A stretch of 64,000 bases of DNA. Origin: Achromobacter aloeverae. Lineage in GTDB: Bacteria > Pseudomonadota > Gammaproteobacteria > Burkholderiales > Burkholderiaceae_B. Location: the NCBI RefSeq assembly GCF_004121055.1, contig NZ_PYAL01000002.1, positions 744,001 through 808,000 on the forward strand. The letters run 5' to 3'. The notes beneath the pieces are model-generated. The model worked only from the letters and a program-made list of their open reading frames with translations, was not told the DNA's origin and made no database searches. The position numbers were made by a program, and so were the translations under genes. Positions 62,367 to 64,000 of this stretch are shown piece by piece (positions within the stretch are counted from its first letter, which is position 1; the number at the start of each line of letters is the position of its first letter).

Positions 62367-62765
62367 ATGGCAAAACTCATACACACGATGATCCGCGTGC
62401 GCGATCTCGATCGCTCTCTCGCGTTCTACGAGGCCGTGTTCGGCCTGAAGACCAGCCACAGGCTGGACTTCGACGACTTCACGCTGGTCTACCTGCGCAA
62501 TGGCGAAAGCGAAGCGGAGCTCGAACTGACGTGGAACAAGGGCAGGGCCGAGCCCTATACCCACGGCGACGGCTACGGCCATGTGGCCTTCGTGGTCGAC
62601 GATGCCAAGCAGGAACGGGAACGTCTCGTCGACCAGGGATACACCCCCAACGACCTGCGCGAATTCCATGCGGGCGACGGCAGCCTGCTGGCGCGCTATT
62701 TCTTCATCGTGGATCCGGACGGCTACAAGGTGGAGGTTCTCGAACGGCATGGGCATTACCGGTAG
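62367..62765 (+). CDS. VOC-family lactoylglutathione lyase-like protein (glyoxalase I)
   Basis: A 132-residue metalloenzyme-like protein close to E. coli GloA in size and pattern (KLIHTMIRVRDLDRSLAFYEAVFGLK, YGHVAFVVDDA, VDPDGYKVEVLE). The four metal ligands can be placed at His in LIHTM, Glu in AELELTWNKG, His in YGHVAF and Glu in KVEVLE. It would turn the methylglyoxal-glutathione hemithioacetal into lactoylglutathione. ATG 62367 matches GloA; GTG 62358 would add three residues. Confidence 0.88.
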   Translation: MAKLIHTMIRVRDLDRSLAFYEAVFGLKTSHRLDFDDFTLVYLRNGESEAELELTWNKGRAEPYTHGDGYGHVAFVVDDAKQERERLVDQGYTPNDLREFHAGDGSLLARYFFIVDPDGYKVEVLERHGHYR

Positions 62766-62850
62766 CGCGGACGCCGGCATGGCCGGCGCGGCGCTGCCCA
62801 CAACGACCGACGAATCCGGGGAGCCACCCGGTAGAGGAAGGAGACAAACA

Positions 62851-63468
62851 ATGAAATCAACGACGATTCGGGTCGCCGTCGCCGAGGCGAGCGGCGCGGC
62901 CAGGCCGGCAAGGGCCTTCGACATCCCGCTTACCCGGCGCGAATGGCTGAAGGGCACGGGCGTGCTGTTCGGCACGCTGGCGCTGTCTTCCACATTGGCC
63001 ATGTTCGCGCCCAGCCGCGCGTGGGCGCTGGCGCTCACACGGCTCGATACCCACCAGGGCGACGTCCTGCTGGCGCTGACCCGGCGCATCTACCCGCACG
63101 CGAAGCTGGATGACGCGGTCTACGCGCTGGTGGTCAAGAGCCTGGACGAGAAGGCGGCCGGCGACGCCGCCGTGCAGGCCCAGCTCGCCGCCGGCGTGCA
63201 GAAGCTCGATGGCATGGCGCAGGGAGACTGGCTCAAGCGCGCGCCCGCGGACCAGGATCGCGACGTGGCCGCGCTGGCCGGCTCGCCCTTCTTCGAAACC
63301 GTGCGCTCGACCGCCGTGGTGGCGCTGTACGCGAATCCGCTGGCCTACGCCCACTTCGGCTATGGCGCCAACGCGGGGGACGGCGGCTACCTGGCCACGG
63401 GCTTCAACGCCCTGGCGTGGTTGCCCGATCCACCGCCGCAGGATAGCGGCCCGGTCCCGACGAACTGA
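62851..63468 (+). CDS. Tat-exported small subunit of a GMC-type sugar/alcohol dehydrogenase
   Basis: A 205-residue exported protein. Twin-arginine signal LTRREWLKGTGVLFGTLALSS at about residues 28-48. The remainder resembles the small gamma subunit (gluconate 2-dehydrogenase subunit 3-like) that carries its partner flavoprotein through the Tat system in hitch-hiker fashion. Start ATG 62851 is preceded by a strong AGGAAGGAGA. It is 17 bases before the GMC subunit gene. Confidence 0.82.
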   Translation: MKSTTIRVAVAEASGAARPARAFDIPLTRREWLKGTGVLFGTLALSSTLAMFAPSRAWALALTRLDTHQGDVLLALTRRIYPHAKLDDAVYALVVKSLDEKAAGDAAVQAQLAAGVQKLDGMAQGDWLKRAPADQDRDVAALAGSPFFETVRSTAVVALYANPLAYAHFGYGANAGDGGYLATGFNALAWLPDPPPQDSGPVPTN

Positions 63469-63485
63469 GCACCAGGAGAAAAGAC

Positions 63486-64000
63486 ATGTCAGAGACTGAA
63501 CTGCAAGGCCAGCACGGCAAGACGTTCGCGCTGGACGACGACCAGGTCGTGGTCATCATCGGCTCGGGGGCGGGCGGCGGCACCTTGGCCAATGAACTGG
63601 CCCAGAAAGGCGTGGACGTGGTTATCCTGGAGGCGGGCAAGCTGCATACGCGCGCCGATTTCCTGACCGACGAATGGGGCTCCTTCCAGCAGCTGGCGTG
63701 GCTGGACAAGCGGCGGTCCTCGGGCAGCTACCAGCTGGCGAAGGATTTTCCCAACCTGCCGGCCTGGATCTGCAAGACGGTGGGCGGGACGTCGGTGCAT
63801 TGGGCCGGCGCCAGCCTGCGCATCCAGCCGTACGAGTTCAAGGCGCGCACGACCTATGGCGATATTCCCGGCGCGACCCTGCTGGACTGGCCGTTGACGC
63901 GCGACGAACTCGATCCGTACTACGACCGCGCCGAGAAAAAACTGGGCGTGACGCGCACTAACGGCGCGCCAGGCCTGCCCGGCAACAACAACTTCAAGAT
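63486..64000 (+). CDS. GMC-family FAD dehydrogenase (3' end outside window)
   Basis: First 171 residues of a GMC oxidoreductase, the catalytic flavoprotein subunit of a gluconate/sorbitol/alcohol-type dehydrogenase. FAD Rossmann loop VVVIIGSGAGGGTLANELAQKGVDVVILEAG and the second FAD contact TVGGTSVHWAGASLR are present. With no signal of its own, it probably leaves the cell with the Tat-bearing small subunit. A cytochrome c subunit is expected beyond position 64000. Confidence 0.9.
   Translation, partial: MSETELQGQHGKTFALDDDQVVVIIGSGAGGGTLANELAQKGVDVVILEAGKLHTRADFLTDEWGSFQQLAWLDKRRSSGSYQLAKDFPNLPAWICKTVGGTSVHWAGASLRIQPYEFKARTTYGDIPGATLLDWPLTRDELDPYYDRAEKKLGVTRTNGAPGLPGNNNFK

Noticed and set aside
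1-64000. tRNA, rRNA, CRISPR, toxin-antitoxin, phage or plasmid origin features
   Set aside because: Read for on both strands; no cloverleaf, spaced repeat array, integrase, transposase or iteron-type origin was found by eye. A covariance-model search would be decisive for small RNAs.

Overview
The window is GC-rich, densely coded DNA with the gene content of a beta-proteobacterium of the Alcaligenaceae (Bordetella/Achromobacter type). The main clue is five Bug-family periplasmic receptors (tripartite tricarboxylate transporter type) in 64 kb, none with its membrane partners nearby, together with five LysR regulators and many acyl-CoA catabolic genes. This assignment comes from gene content only. 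I saw no rRNA, tRNA, CRISPR array, complete insertion sequence or prophage gene. It reads as ordinary accessory chromosome specialised for uptake and breakdown of organic acids.

Layout. 1-6.4 kb: a Bug receptor (cut by the window edge), an aldehyde dehydrogenase, and a divergent LysR-tcuA-tcuB tricarballylate/citrate oxidation locus. 6.5-9.5 kb: Na+/H+ antiporter; TetR repressor and short-chain dehydrogenase divergent around a perfect 22-bp palindrome. 9.6-16.8 kb: LysR, MmgE/PrpD protein, ADP-forming acyl-CoA synthetase, acyl-CoA dehydrogenase and a serine hydrolase, all rightward. 17-25 kb: ClC transporter, acetate kinase, a secreted Ntn-type amidase, a beta-barrel protein, a DHA2 efflux pump and a BASS-family transporter. 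25.3-31.2 kb: LysR-GntR-hydroxyacid dehydrogenase-RidA-Bug leftward, and divergent mmsA. 31.3-36.3 kb: DNA repair island tag, ku, ligD. 36.3-41.2 kb: sulfonate-type ABC importer divergent from a soxC-like sulfite dehydrogenase and its cytochrome. 41.3-46.9 kb: enolase-superfamily enzyme, two Bug receptors, AraC and NIPSNAP under a divergent LysR. 47-48.8 kb: copC-copD with a tiny His/Asp-rich lipoprotein. 48.9-52.3 kb: acetylpolyamine-type deacetylase with its own transporter and LysR. 52.7-59.9 kb: an IclR-associated CoA pathway. 60-64 kb: an FAD protein, a DJ-1/PfpI plus glyoxalase I pair, and the start of a Tat-exported GMC dehydrogenase.

The two most unusual things are these. (1) In the 52.7-58.7 kb CoA operon, two enzymes lack their families' catalytic residues: the CoA-transferase beta subunit has Val53 where the family's glutamate is expected, as in the steroid ring-opening hydrolase IpdAB, and the crotonase has Asp119/Gly139 where two glutamates are expected. 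This suggests non-standard chemistry on an unknown acid. (2) The ribosome-binding site of the DJ-1/PfpI gene lies wholly in one arm of a perfect 10-bp inverted repeat ending at the ATG, a candidate RNA thermometer or leader switch over a glycation-defence operon. Neither has been tested here; homology statements are from memory of the families, not from searches.
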